Of a stretch of 11,440 nt of DNA, positions 1 to 5,376 are shown one piece after another (positions within the stretch are counted from its first letter, which is position 1; every line of letters starts with the position of its first letter). Origin of the DNA: Lutispora sp. (lineage in GTDB: Bacteria > Bacillota > Clostridia > Lutisporales > Lutisporaceae); NCBI GenBank assembly GCA_030834765.1, contig JAUQXG010000505.1, positions 1 to 11,440 of the forward strand, given 5' to 3'. The notes under the pieces are model-generated. The model searched no databases and was not told the origin of the DNA. It saw only the letters and a list, made by a program, of their open reading frames with translations. A program made the translations under genes and the position numbers.

Positions 1-11
1 GTACATTGTAC
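1..11. repeat. 11-bp perfect palindrome at window edge
   Basis: The first bases read GTACA-T-TGTAC, a perfect inverted repeat around one central base. It lies 23 nt beyond the stop codon of nudC. It could be part of an operator for a gene left of the window. It is too short to act as a terminator and no T tract follows on the minus strand. No function can be assigned from what is visible. Confidence 0.3.
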
Positions 12-34
12 CATAGAACTATCATTCTCGGCTA

Positions 35-853
35 TTATTCCTTGTACTTTTGAACATACCAATCAATCAGTTTTCTTGAAATGCTAATACTTCCTGGAAT
101 GTTTGGAAGTTCTTTGACACTAAACCATCTAGCATCGGAAAGCTCATTTTCATCTACTTTTATCTCTCCACTTTCATACTCTGCTGTGAATCCAATCATA
201 AAAGAATTTGGAAATGGCCAAGATTGACTACCGAAGTATTTTATATTTTTTACCTCTATACTTACTTCTTCTTTTATCTCTCTTTTTACACATTCCTCTA
301 AGCTTTCCCCTGCCTCAACAAAGCCTGCAAGAACACTATACATAGTGCTTGTAAAATTTTTATTGCTGGCAAGAAGTAATTTATCTCCTTTTGTTACTGC
401 AACGATTACTGCAGGAGATAATCGAGGATAGGCGATGTGTCCGCAATTTGGACATACCTTTGCATGTTCATTGGACTTTTTCTCTGTAGGTGCTGCACAT
501 ACTCCGCAAAACTTGTGGGTATCATCCCAAGCCACTATTTGAATGGCACGGAAAGCAGCTTGTAATATACTTTCATCCATTTGTCCAAAGAGCTGCCTAA
601 GGGTTAGAAATTCCATATCATCCTTTAATTCTTGCCCTTGAATATATTTTGCTGTATAACAAGATTGTTTGTCTATATTCCCAATATAATGCATATTTGA
701 ATACAGATATTTTGAATAATCAGCACTACCATTAGTAGGTACATTATATTGTTCCTTTATTTTTCTTACAAGTAACTCGTTTTGCTTAAATAAAAATAGC
801 AATGACTCTTTTTCTTCCTTCTCTGGAGGAACGCTTCCAAGGATAAAATTCAT
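35..853 (-). CDS. nudC: NADH pyrophosphatase / NAD-cap hydrolase NudC (Nudix)
   Basis: Nudix hydrolase of the NudC type, which cleaves NAD(H) to NMN(H) and AMP and in studied members removes NAD caps from RNA. With the ATG start used here it is 272 aa. A four-cysteine zinc ribbon is visible (C116, C119, C134, C137), followed by a Nudix box at 177-199 with the RE..EE core at 191-196. The NudC hallmark follows the box: SQSWPFP at 209-215, where the usual form is SQPWPFP. The second Gly of the Nudix consensus is Ser198, a mild deviation outside the metal-binding glutamates. The reading frame extends to a GTG at 862, but the ATG at 853 is preferred because AAGGTGGAG lies just upstream. The gene is monocistronic by layout: a hairpin lies upstream of it and its promoter overlaps a Fur/PerR-like box. 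The N-terminal domain is divergent, as is usual in this family. Confidence 0.9.
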   Translation of the reverse strand: MNFILGSVPPEKEEKESLLFLFKQNELLVRKIKEQYNVPTNGSADYSKYLYSNMHYIGNIDKQSCYTAKYIQGQELKDDMEFLTLRQLFGQMDESILQAAFRAIQIVAWDDTHKFCGVCAAPTEKKSNEHAKVCPNCGHIAYPRLSPAVIVAVTKGDKLLLASNKNFTSTMYSVLAGFVEAGESLEECVKREIKEEVSIEVKNIKYFGSQSWPFPNSFMIGFTAEYESGEIKVDENELSDARWFSVKELPNIPGSISISRKLIDWYVQKYKE

Positions 854-874
854 AATCTCCACCTTATCTTTCTA

Positions 875-894
875 TATAATGATCATGATTATAA
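875..894 (-). promoter_or_regulatory. Fur/PerR-like box overlapping the nudC -10
   Basis: TATAATGATCATGATTATA (875-893, plus strand) is a 19-bp near-palindrome with a single mismatched pair. It matches the classical 19-bp Fur box GATAATGATAATCATTATC at 15 of 19 positions. The 15-mer at 880-894 matches the 7-1-7 Fur and PerR consensus sequences at 12 of 14 specified positions each. On the minus strand its left end supplies TATAAT (893-888), a good -10 element about 35 nt upstream of the nudC ATG. The -35 is weak. A protein bound here would block nudC transcription. Which Fur-family protein binds, if any, cannot be told from the sequence. Confidence 0.5.
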
Positions 895-913
895 CTATGT
901 ATATTATACAACA

Positions 914-943
914 AAAGCACTGGTCTATGTCAGCCAGTGCTTT
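914..943 (-). terminator. Hairpin terminator between the membrane-protein gene and nudC
   Basis: Perfect 10-bp arms, AAAGCACTGG and CCAGTGCTTT, enclose a 10-nt loop. On the minus strand the stem runs into TTTTGTTGT, a short imperfect T tract, so it would end transcripts of the upstream membrane-protein gene before nudC. On the plus strand the following bases are less T-rich at first, though a T-rich run comes a little later, so it may work in both directions. Confidence 0.65.
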
Positions 944-1148
944 AAACTATGTTTCTATTTTTAAATTCATAAGATATGGCTATTAGGATGCTGATATCGT
1001 CCTTTTTTAATAGTTCCTTTTCCGTATTGTATATACTCATATATATTTTTATCCTGCTTCATTAGCACAAGGCTTTTATCCCATAAGAAGGAGGAAACAA
1101 AATGTGAAGATTATTAGTTTCGACTATTTTGAAAATACTAAGATCGAA

Positions 1149-1730
1149 TCACTTAATATCTTGAAAGTGTTCTTCAACATGCCGCTTTTCTTCTTCAGGA
1201 ATTTCTACTTCCATAGCAGAAGTCCATTTAAACATAAGAAATCTTTGTCTTACTTTAAGTATGAGTTTATTTTCTTCCCAGCTAGCAGATTCGATATTTC
1301 TCCATTTTCTTATAAACCCGTTAATCCGAATTCCATCAATAGTTATATCTGCTAATACGCTTTTATCATATAGGCTTTTATAAAATGCCCATATTCCTAA
1401 AGCCACATAAACACTTGAAATAGCACATCTGTGTTCAAAATATTCTTCTGGCGATAGCAAGCCTTCGCTTATATGCTTTTTTAAAAAATCATATATAGCT
1501 AAATAGTTCTCATACTCCAAGTACTGCGCGTATATCGGAATCCCTGCCATTAGGGCAAGTAATATTGCCTTGCCAATATCTCTTCCAGTAACTGTTCCTC
1601 TTATTCTTAATAAGACCTTATGGGATTCTCTATTTTTTATAATTGATACAGTCAAGAATAGAAGTATAAGTGCAGTTAAAGAATAACTTATAACAACTAT
1701 TGCATAAGGCGAATCAAGCAATTCTCGCAT
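1149..1730 (-). CDS. Small membrane protein with C-terminal soluble domain (DUF5673-like)
   Basis: A 193-aa protein of unknown function. Three hydrophobic segments are visible: about residues 8-31, 53-71 and 103-121. A charged cytosolic-type tail covers roughly 125-193. The tail contains an I.I.G..I.G...KWR.IES..WEENKLIL.V pattern (about 129-160). This resembles the domain called DUF5673, found at the end of small Firmicute membrane proteins; that assignment is from memory of the pattern and is tentative. The ATG at 1730 is backed by AAGGGGGAAG directly upstream. The gene stands alone: 149 nt separate it from the flavoprotein gene upstream and a terminator follows it. A possible -10 (TATAAT, 1789-1784) lies about 55 nt before the start, but no good -35 goes with it. 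An antisense plus-strand frame over its 3' half is a shadow. Confidence 0.7.
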   Translation of the reverse strand: MRELLDSPYAIVVISYSLTALILLFLTVSIIKNRESHKVLLRIRGTVTGRDIGKAILLALMAGIPIYAQYLEYENYLAIYDFLKKHISEGLLSPEEYFEHRCAISSVYVALGIWAFYKSLYDKSVLADITIDGIRINGFIRKWRNIESASWEENKLILKVRQRFLMFKWTSAMEVEIPEEEKRHVEEHFQDIK

Positions 1731-1783
1731 ATACTTCCCCCTTTATTTGACATATATATAATAAATATCTTTCTATATATTTC

Positions 1784-1789
1784 ATTATA
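1784..1789 (-). promoter_or_regulatory. Possible -10 element of the membrane-protein gene
   Basis: TATAAT on the minus strand, about 55 nt upstream of the ATG at 1730. The bases 17 nt further upstream do not resemble TTGACA, so the promoter is weak, activator-dependent or not real. The DNA between it and the gene is almost pure A/T and contains no clear operator. Confidence 0.3.
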
Positions 1790-1879
1790 GTTAGAATCCC
1801 ATTTTAGCTTTTTACTAATCTTTTACATGCATAATATGCTTAATGCTGTATTACATGCTCCCAATTTTGCCTTTAAAGA

Positions 1880-2296
1880 CTATATTTCAAAGTCTTCTGA
1901 TTTAAATTTACTATAAAATCGCCCCTTTTGGGCTGTAAATTTCAGAACACAGTAATCAGTATCAGTAACACCGTTAGGATAGTATATTTCATCACCTTCA
2001 CGCCATATGATTTCTTTTGTTTTACTGTCCTGTAAAACTTCCATTGTACCCTTTAGCATTACTCCTCTGAAAAATCTTTTGTCATAAAAATATATGCAGG
2101 CTTTTGGATTATCTATATACTGCTTTACTCTCATAGATGAGGTATTTGTTGAAAAATATATAAGTTTTATCCCTTCTCTCATACGCGGTGGCAGCATAGC
2201 CTTTGTATTGGGAAAACCTTCATTATCAACAGAGCTTATAATGGAATTGCTTGCTTTATCAATTAAGTTCCCTATTGTTTTAACAGCATCTCTCAC
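1880..2296 (-). CDS. Pyridoxamine 5'-phosphate oxidase-like flavin-binding protein (PPOX family)
   Basis: A 138-aa split-barrel protein of the PNPOx-like / general-stress-protein-26 group, members of which bind FMN or F420 and reduce or sequester small molecules. Recognisable pieces are the opening strand pair with SIISSVDNEGFPNTKAML (about 18-35), then IYFSTNTSS (46-54) with a following helix SMRVKQYIDNPKA, then the strand VMLKGTMEVL (79-88). The substrate is unknown. The frame reaches a GTG at 2314, but the GTG at 2296 is preferred. AAAGGA sits 9 nt before it, the family usually begins about here, and a TATAAT at 2321-2316 would place the transcript start downstream of the first GTG. It follows the RidA-family gene by about 60 nt with a palindrome between them, so it may have its own promoter as well as read-through. 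Confidence 0.8.
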   Translation of the reverse strand: MRDAVKTIGNLIDKASNSIISSVDNEGFPNTKAMLPPRMREGIKLIYFSTNTSSMRVKQYIDNPKACIYFYDKRFFRGVMLKGTMEVLQDSKTKEIIWREGDEIYYPNGVTDTDYCVLKFTAQKGRFYSKFKSEDFEI

Positions 2297-2315
2297 TCTA
2301 ATCAATCCTTTCACA

Positions 2316-2348
2316 ATTATACTATTTTGAGTATTCAGTCAGTGAATA
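2316..2348 (-). promoter_or_regulatory. Putative promoter and palindromic operator of the PPOX-family gene
   Basis: TATTCA-GTCAG-TGAATA (2332-2348) is a perfect 6-bp inverted repeat with a 5-bp centre. On the minus strand TATAAT lies at 2321-2316, so the repeat covers the place where the -35 should be. The -35 itself is poor. The stem is followed on the minus strand by mixed bases and not a T run, which argues against a terminator for the upstream gene. TetR-like operators can have this shape, but no regulator gene is in the window. Confidence 0.4.
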
Positions 2349-2356
2349 AGTACTCC

Positions 2357-2716
2357 TTAATTCTGCTTTTTATAAGCAATTGCATCAAGCATACATAAAC
2401 AAGTTGGAGATACAAAATCTGTGGTGGTAGTCATTCTTGCAGGAAATTCGCTCTTAAAATATTTATTGAATACATCTCTTGCTGCTGCAAAGTCATCCAT
2501 ATTCTTCAAGTACAAATTTATTTGCACAATATCATCAAATGCAGCTCCTACGGACTCCAATGTATCCCCTAGACTATTAAAGCTTGCCTCCATCTGATAC
2601 ACGATATCATTTGAATGATGCCCTCCGGCATGATGCCCAAAGAAAATAAAATCTCCCGCTACAACACAAGAAGAGCATGTATCATCTCCGCAATTTGTAG
2701 GCATTCTTTTAATCAT
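2357..2716 (-). CDS. RidA/YjgF/UK114-family protein, divergent
   Basis: A 119-aa protein of the Rid family. Classical RidA deaminates reactive enamine/imine intermediates made by PLP enzymes and thereby protects metabolism. The C-terminal signature is visible as FPARMTT (91-97) and DAIAYK (111-116), with the key arginine at R94. The glutamate that usually stands in the VE.DAIAY segment of true RidA is replaced (C108-M109-L110-D111), so activity as a standard enamine deaminase is doubtful. The N-terminus has three cysteines (C9, C14, C17) and a HH..GGHH run (28-34), a possible metal site. These features suggest one of the less-studied Rid subfamilies. The ATG is preceded by TTGGAGG at good spacing. 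It is the first gene after a strong, heavily decorated promoter and probably leads into the PPOX-family gene. Confidence 0.85.
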   Translation of the reverse strand: MIKRMPTNCGDDTCSSCVVAGDFIFFGHHAGGHHSNDIVYQMEASFNSLGDTLESVGAAFDDIVQINLYLKNMDDFAAARDVFNKYFKSEFPARMTTTTDFVSPTCLCMLDAIAYKKQN

Positions 2717-2729
2717 TTTAATTCCTCCA

Positions 2730-2755
2730 ATACAATATTCTTACAATTATTGTAT
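2730..2755. promoter_or_regulatory. Nested palindromes over the -10/start of the RidA-family promoter
   Basis: Two overlapping inverted repeats share arms. The inner one is TACAAT-T-ATTGTA (2742-2754), perfect 6-bp arms around one base. The outer one is ATACAATA at 2730-2737 with TATTGTAT at 2748-2755, perfect 8-bp arms 10 bp apart. They cover the -10 and the predicted transcript start, so a bound protein would compete with RNA polymerase. The TACA/TGTA half-sites recall BlaI/MecI or CopY operators, and the 15-mer also resembles a weak PerR box (11 of 14). The regulator is unknown. Confidence 0.45.
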
Positions 2756-2777
2756 CGAACATCTGTTCTCATGTCAA
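2749..2777 (-). promoter_or_regulatory. Strong sigma-A-type promoter of the RidA-family gene
   Basis: On the minus strand TTGACA (2777-2772) is followed after exactly 17 nt by TACAAT (2754-2749). This is a perfect -35, a near-perfect -10 and ideal spacing, the best promoter in the window. Transcription should begin near 2742, giving a leader of about 25 nt that already contains the ribosome binding site. The spacer holds a LexA-type box and the -10 lies inside a palindrome, so the promoter looks built to be repressed. Confidence 0.8.
2756..2769 (-). promoter_or_regulatory. LexA (SOS) box in the promoter spacer
   Basis: The minus strand reads A-GAAC-AGAT-GTTC-G, a perfect GAAC-N4-GTTC core. 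The four inner bases fit the RNRY pattern of the Bacillus-type box CGAAC-RNRY-GTTYC; only the two outermost bases differ in this orientation. The site lies wholly between the -35 and -10 elements, the usual position for direct LexA repression. I saw no second GAAC-N4-GTTC in the window. By base composition one such core would be expected by chance about 0.1-0.2 times in 11 kb. Confidence 0.6.
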
Positions 2778-2841
2778 TTTTTTAAAAATAGAGATTACTG
2801 TACTTATATCCTCCAAATAACAAAACCTGAATTGAACAAAG

Positions 2842-3594
2842 TTAGTCCATCAACTTTTTAAACTTATCTATTGTCAAGATTTCATGGGTTATAAAATGAC
2901 CATTTTTAAATACACTATAGGTTGTCCAAGGAACAGGAGAATCTTGCGCTTGATCATAGGTTTCATACTTAACAACTTGAAGCTTTATATTGTTTTCATC
3001 TGCATATTTCTTTACGTCCGAAACGTAATCCTCGCAAAATGGACATTGATTTGAATAATATATTGCATAACCTTGCTCTACTTCTACCTTCCCTTTTTTT
3101 GCATTATCCTTAAACTTCGGTTTTTCTGCGGAATCATTAAAGGATAAATACATTAACTCATAATATGGTGGTGCATTATCGCACACCTCAAAACCTTTAT
3201 GAAGCAGATATTTTTTATCTGCAAGGTAAGACTTTTTCTTATTTGAAGATAAAATCACCATTCCACTCTTACCCTTTGCTTTGCTATCACTGATACAATT
3301 ATCAAGCAGCAGAGAGCTGTACCCTTGCCCTTTATATTGCCCTGAAACCCATAGACAGTTAATAAACATATAGTTTGGCGCAATAATAGGGCACCATGCC
3401 TTTTCAGCAGGAATATATTCAATAAAAACCTTGCCTCTGATATTAGCTTTCTTAAACACTAATCCTTCATCAAGTCTTTCTTTAAGCCAAGCTTTTTTGC
3501 TTGCAACACCGCATTGTCCTTTTTTATCTGCAAGAGAACAACAAATATGTTCTTTATCTATATTGCTTTTGGATAAAGTTATTATCTCCATCAT
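2842..3594 (-). CDS. yoaP: GNAT acetyltransferase fused to a YoaP-type thioredoxin-like domain
   Basis: A 250-aa two-domain protein. The N-terminal half (about 1-150) is a GNAT acetyltransferase fold, with the acetyl-CoA loop in SGQYKGQGYSSLLL (84-97) and a later ...LLHKGFEV element (130-137). The C-terminal half (about 172-245) resembles the YoaP domain: a thioredoxin-like layout with the redox-type motif CPFC (184-187) and VPW (220-222), which could hold the cis-proline. Domain order and length match Bacillus YoaP. The substrate is not known. Two adjacent ATGs are possible; AGGAGGT stands just upstream and serves either. It is the last gene of the leftward series, 33 nt after the nitroreductase gene, with a 125-nt gap behind it. 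Cysteines also occur at C18, C19, C28 and C68 in the GNAT half. Confidence 0.8.
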   Translation of the reverse strand: MMEIITLSKSNIDKEHICCSLADKKGQCGVASKKAWLKERLDEGLVFKKANIRGKVFIEYIPAEKAWCPIIAPNYMFINCLWVSGQYKGQGYSSLLLDNCISDSKAKGKSGMVILSSNKKKSYLADKKYLLHKGFEVCDNAPPYYELMYLSFNDSAEKPKFKDNAKKGKVEVEQGYAIYYSNQCPFCEDYVSDVKKYADENNIKLQVVKYETYDQAQDSPVPWTTYSVFKNGHFITHEILTIDKFKKLMD

Positions 3595-3627
3595 GTAATA
3601 CCTCCTGTTATAATAATTCTGCCTCTA

Positions 3628-4167
3628 TTACCACTTTTCATAATGAACTATATCCATAAGACTCTTTCTTGGACGTGCTTTAGGAGATTCATCTGGATAT
3701 CCAAGGGTAAGAATACAAACCACATACTTATCAGAAGGAATGTTCAGGATCGGTCTGATTTCTTCCTGCGTAAACCAGGCAACCCAGCAGGTACCTAGCC
3801 CCAGATTATCCGCTTCAAGGACAATATGCTGAGTGGCAATTGATGTATCTCTTATGATCTGCTTTAGTTCCTCTTGTGCACTATTTCCATTGAGAGATAT
3901 TTCTACATCATCCTTTATTCTTGAACGTATATCAGCTACACAAGCGATAAAAACCGGAGCCCCTATCATCCAGCTCTGATTATGTGATGCTTCCGCTAAT
4001 TCTTTTCTAGTAGATTCAGATTTTATAATAATAAAGTGCCAAGGCTGTGTATTGCTGCCAGAAGGAGCAAGTCGTGCACTTTCAAGTAATTGAATGATTT
4101 TTTCATCTTCTACTGGTTTGCTGGTATATTTTCTAATGCTTCTGCGCATTTCAATCTGTTTGAGCAT
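3628..4167 (-). CDS. Nitroreductase-family FMN oxidoreductase
   Basis: A 179-aa NAD(P)H-dependent flavoprotein of the nitroreductase superfamily; substrates may be nitroaromatics, quinones or others. FMN-phosphate contacts are visible in the RRSIRKY element (8-14) and in PSGSNTQPW (35-43). The helix DTSIATQHIVLEADNLGLG (107-125) and the basic tail segment with R165 and R167 (GYPDESPKARPRK) complete the classic pattern. It is near the short end of family size, complete at both ends. The ATG has GGAG about 9 nt upstream. It lies 33 nt after the alkyltransferase-like gene and 33 nt before the GNAT-YoaP gene, so the three are probably cotranscribed. No iron-sulfur motif is present. Confidence 0.9.
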   Translation of the reverse strand: MLKQIEMRRSIRKYTSKPVEDEKIIQLLESARLAPSGSNTQPWHFIIIKSESTRKELAEASHNQSWMIGAPVFIACVADIRSRIKDDVEISLNGNSAQEELKQIIRDTSIATQHIVLEADNLGLGTCWVAWFTQEEIRPILNIPSDKYVVCILTLGYPDESPKARPRKSLMDIVHYEKW

Positions 4168-4200
4168 AATATAATACTCCTTCCCTTCAATAGGAATGAA

Positions 4201-4674
4201 TCATAATTCATGTTGTGCCTTTTCGTAATCTTTAACAAAGTACCTTTTGCCCTTCTGTATTATTTCATGACCTTCTATTTCAAGTAAAAATTTATGCTGA
4301 TCTATACCTTCAGGATATTTTTCGTTTAATTCACCAGTCTTTTTCAGGGTTCGCCAATATGGTGTAATATCACTGCTGCCCGCTTTTTCTCGTTCACGTG
4401 ATGCATGAGCAACTATATTTATAAAAATCCCCGCTGTAAGCTGGCATGTGAAATCAGCACCATGCTTTCTTGCAAGAAACGCTCTAATTTTATCTGAAGT
4501 TACGAGCTTGCCTTTAGGTATCTGTTTCATAACCTCATCATATTCTATAGGTGCTGCTATTAGCATATTGCCTGCACCGAAGCGTTTTGCCATCTTGTTG
4601 TCATATCCGATATATTCTATCTTGGGCAAATCTTTAGAATTATAAAGCTTTTCATTGAACGATTTTTTAGCCAT
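4201..4674 (-). CDS. MGMT-fold alkyltransferase-like protein lacking the catalytic cysteine
   Basis: A 157-aa protein with the DNA-binding domain of O6-alkylguanine-DNA methyltransferase. It carries the winged-helix start IPKGKLVTSDKIRAFLARK (52-70) and the segment aligned with the active site, PYWRTLKKTGELNE (105-118), then a usual-looking EGI..HKFLLEIEGHEI end. In a working enzyme the site reads PCHR with a methyl-accepting cysteine; here it is PYWR, so self-methylation at that position is impossible. Alkyltransferase-like proteins (ATLs) with PWHR bind O6-alkylguanine and hand it to nucleotide excision repair; a similar role is an inference. The only cysteine is C77, in a different element. 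The ATG has a strong GGGAGGAAAGG before it, and that site overlaps the stop of the GNAT remnant upstream. It lies in the same series as Nudix genes and a nitroreductase. Confidence 0.8.
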   Translation of the reverse strand: MAKKSFNEKLYNSKDLPKIEYIGYDNKMAKRFGAGNMLIAAPIEYDEVMKQIPKGKLVTSDKIRAFLARKHGADFTCQLTAGIFINIVAHASREREKAGSSDITPYWRTLKKTGELNEKYPEGIDQHKFLLEIEGHEIIQKGKRYFVKDYEKAQHEL

Positions 4675-4686
4675 ATCCTTTCCTCC

Positions 4687-4895
4687 CTAAATTAGTATCA
4701 GATGATCTATAGGTGCTTTGTCCGACACTATATTATTTTCTATTTGACAAGCTACAAATCTTCCAAATTCTTTAAAGCCTAGTTTGTTATAGCACTTTCT
4801 TTCATAGCAGTTATCAATATATTTCTTCTATGATACAACGCTCTAATATTATGTAGGAAAAACTCTTTCTTTAGCTTTTCCGCACCTGTCATCAT
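4687..4895 (-). pseudogene. Frameshifted remnant of a GNAT acetyltransferase gene
   Basis: Between the Nudix gene and the alkyltransferase-like gene the minus strand still reads as the end of an acetyltransferase, but in two frames. From 4895 one frame gives a helix-like stretch ending ...IRALYHRRNILITAMKE and then stops. One base out of step, the next frame gives CYNKLGFKEFGRF and runs to TAG at 4689-4687. Y.KLGF is the typical last GNAT helix-strand. The 5' half of the gene is missing: the fragment begins 7 nt after the Nudix stop codon without a ribosome binding site. This fits a deletion plus a one-base frameshift in a gene that once belonged to the operon. A sequencing error could explain the frameshift but not the missing 5' half. 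Confidence 0.6.
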
Positions 4896-4902
4896 AATTT
4901 TT

Positions 4903-5376
4903 TTATTTAAATGAATTTTCATTCTTTCTATAATAATCGATAATATCTTTTACAATTTTTACATCTGGTGGACTGATTTTCTCCGGAATTTCATCAAAGC
5001 TAAAGAAACTTGCTTCCTTCACCTCATCATTATCAATTTTAAAATCTGTGAAGTCTCCTTTTACAGTAAAAAAATTTACTACATTGTAAACTTCATCACC
5101 ATTAGGGTATTTATAATAAAAGTCTTTCCCAGAATATACTGCAAAAAATTCTATGTCTTGGAGCTTAATACCAACTTCTTCAAAAACTTCTCTTTTTGCA
5201 GTTTCTTCTATGGTTTCTCCAAGCTCCATCATTCCTCCAATGAAACCCCAGCAGTCATTATCAGCTCTTCTTTGCATCAAAATCTTATTATCCTTATTAA
5301 CTATTCCAACTCCAGCTCCAGAAGCAATTAATGGTCTTGACCCAACTATTTTTCTCAAGTTCATTATATAGTTCAT
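4903..5376 (-). CDS. Nudix hydrolase (MutT-like)
   Basis: A 157-aa Nudix pyrophosphohydrolase. The box at 48-70 fits the consensus GX5EX7REUXEEXGU fully, with R62-E63 and E66-E67 providing metal ligands. Upstream QRRADNDCWGFIGGMMELGE (35-54) is the usual strand-loop entry. The substrate cannot be read from the sequence; oxidised nucleotides, ADP-ribose or sugar nucleotides are all possible. The frame extends to an ATG at 5388, but the ATG at 5376 is better. It has GGAGGGAAAT just before it, and its ATG overlaps the TGA of the preceding Nudix gene in an ATGA junction, the sign of translational coupling. It is unlike its neighbour in sequence outside the box, so the pair is not a fresh duplication. 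Confidence 0.88.
   Translation of the reverse strand: MNYIMNLRKIVGSRPLIASGAGVGIVNKDNKILMQRRADNDCWGFIGGMMELGETIEETAKREVFEEVGIKLQDIEFFAVYSGKDFYYKYPNGDEVYNVVNFFTVKGDFTDFKIDNDEVKEASFFSFDEIPEKISPPDVKIVKDIIDYYRKNENSFK

Larger units (their letters stand above)
863..1148. other. 286-nt intergenic region with possible gene remnants
   Basis: Besides the nudC promoter and the hairpin, this gap holds two oddities. On the minus strand a short frame (ATG at 1062, TGA at 967-969, 31 codons) has a protein-like lysine/tyrosine-rich composition but no ribosome binding site. It could be the tail of a decayed gene. On the plus strand a perfect AAGGAGG (1088-1094) is followed 7 nt later by ATG and then at once by TGA. 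GTG at 1104 would open a longer frame, but that frame soon runs antisense into the membrane-protein gene. Neither is annotated as a gene. No RNA gene is recognised. Confidence 0.4.

Noticed and set aside
1104..1355. Plus-strand frame of 83 codons with a GTG start and a good ribosome binding site
   Set aside because: All but its first 15 codons run antisense to the well-supported membrane-protein gene, and the product is Phe/Ser-rich shadow sequence. Only the start region is kept as a finding.
1800..1879. Possible terminator after the PPOX-family gene
   Set aside because: The minus strand offers only a bulged AT-rich hairpin (TACAGCAT with ATGC-A-TGTA) followed by AAAAGATT. There is no T tract, so I do not call it.
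2094..2330. Plus-strand frame of 78 codons opposite the PPOX-family gene
   Set aside because: Shadow of a recognisable minus-strand gene; no ribosome binding site or family resemblance.
2778..2841. Possible terminator after the GNAT-YoaP gene
   Set aside because: GAGGAT and ATCTC could pair with a bulge before TATTTTT on the minus strand, but the stem is too short and imperfect to list as a feature. A transcript end here is still likely because a strong promoter follows.
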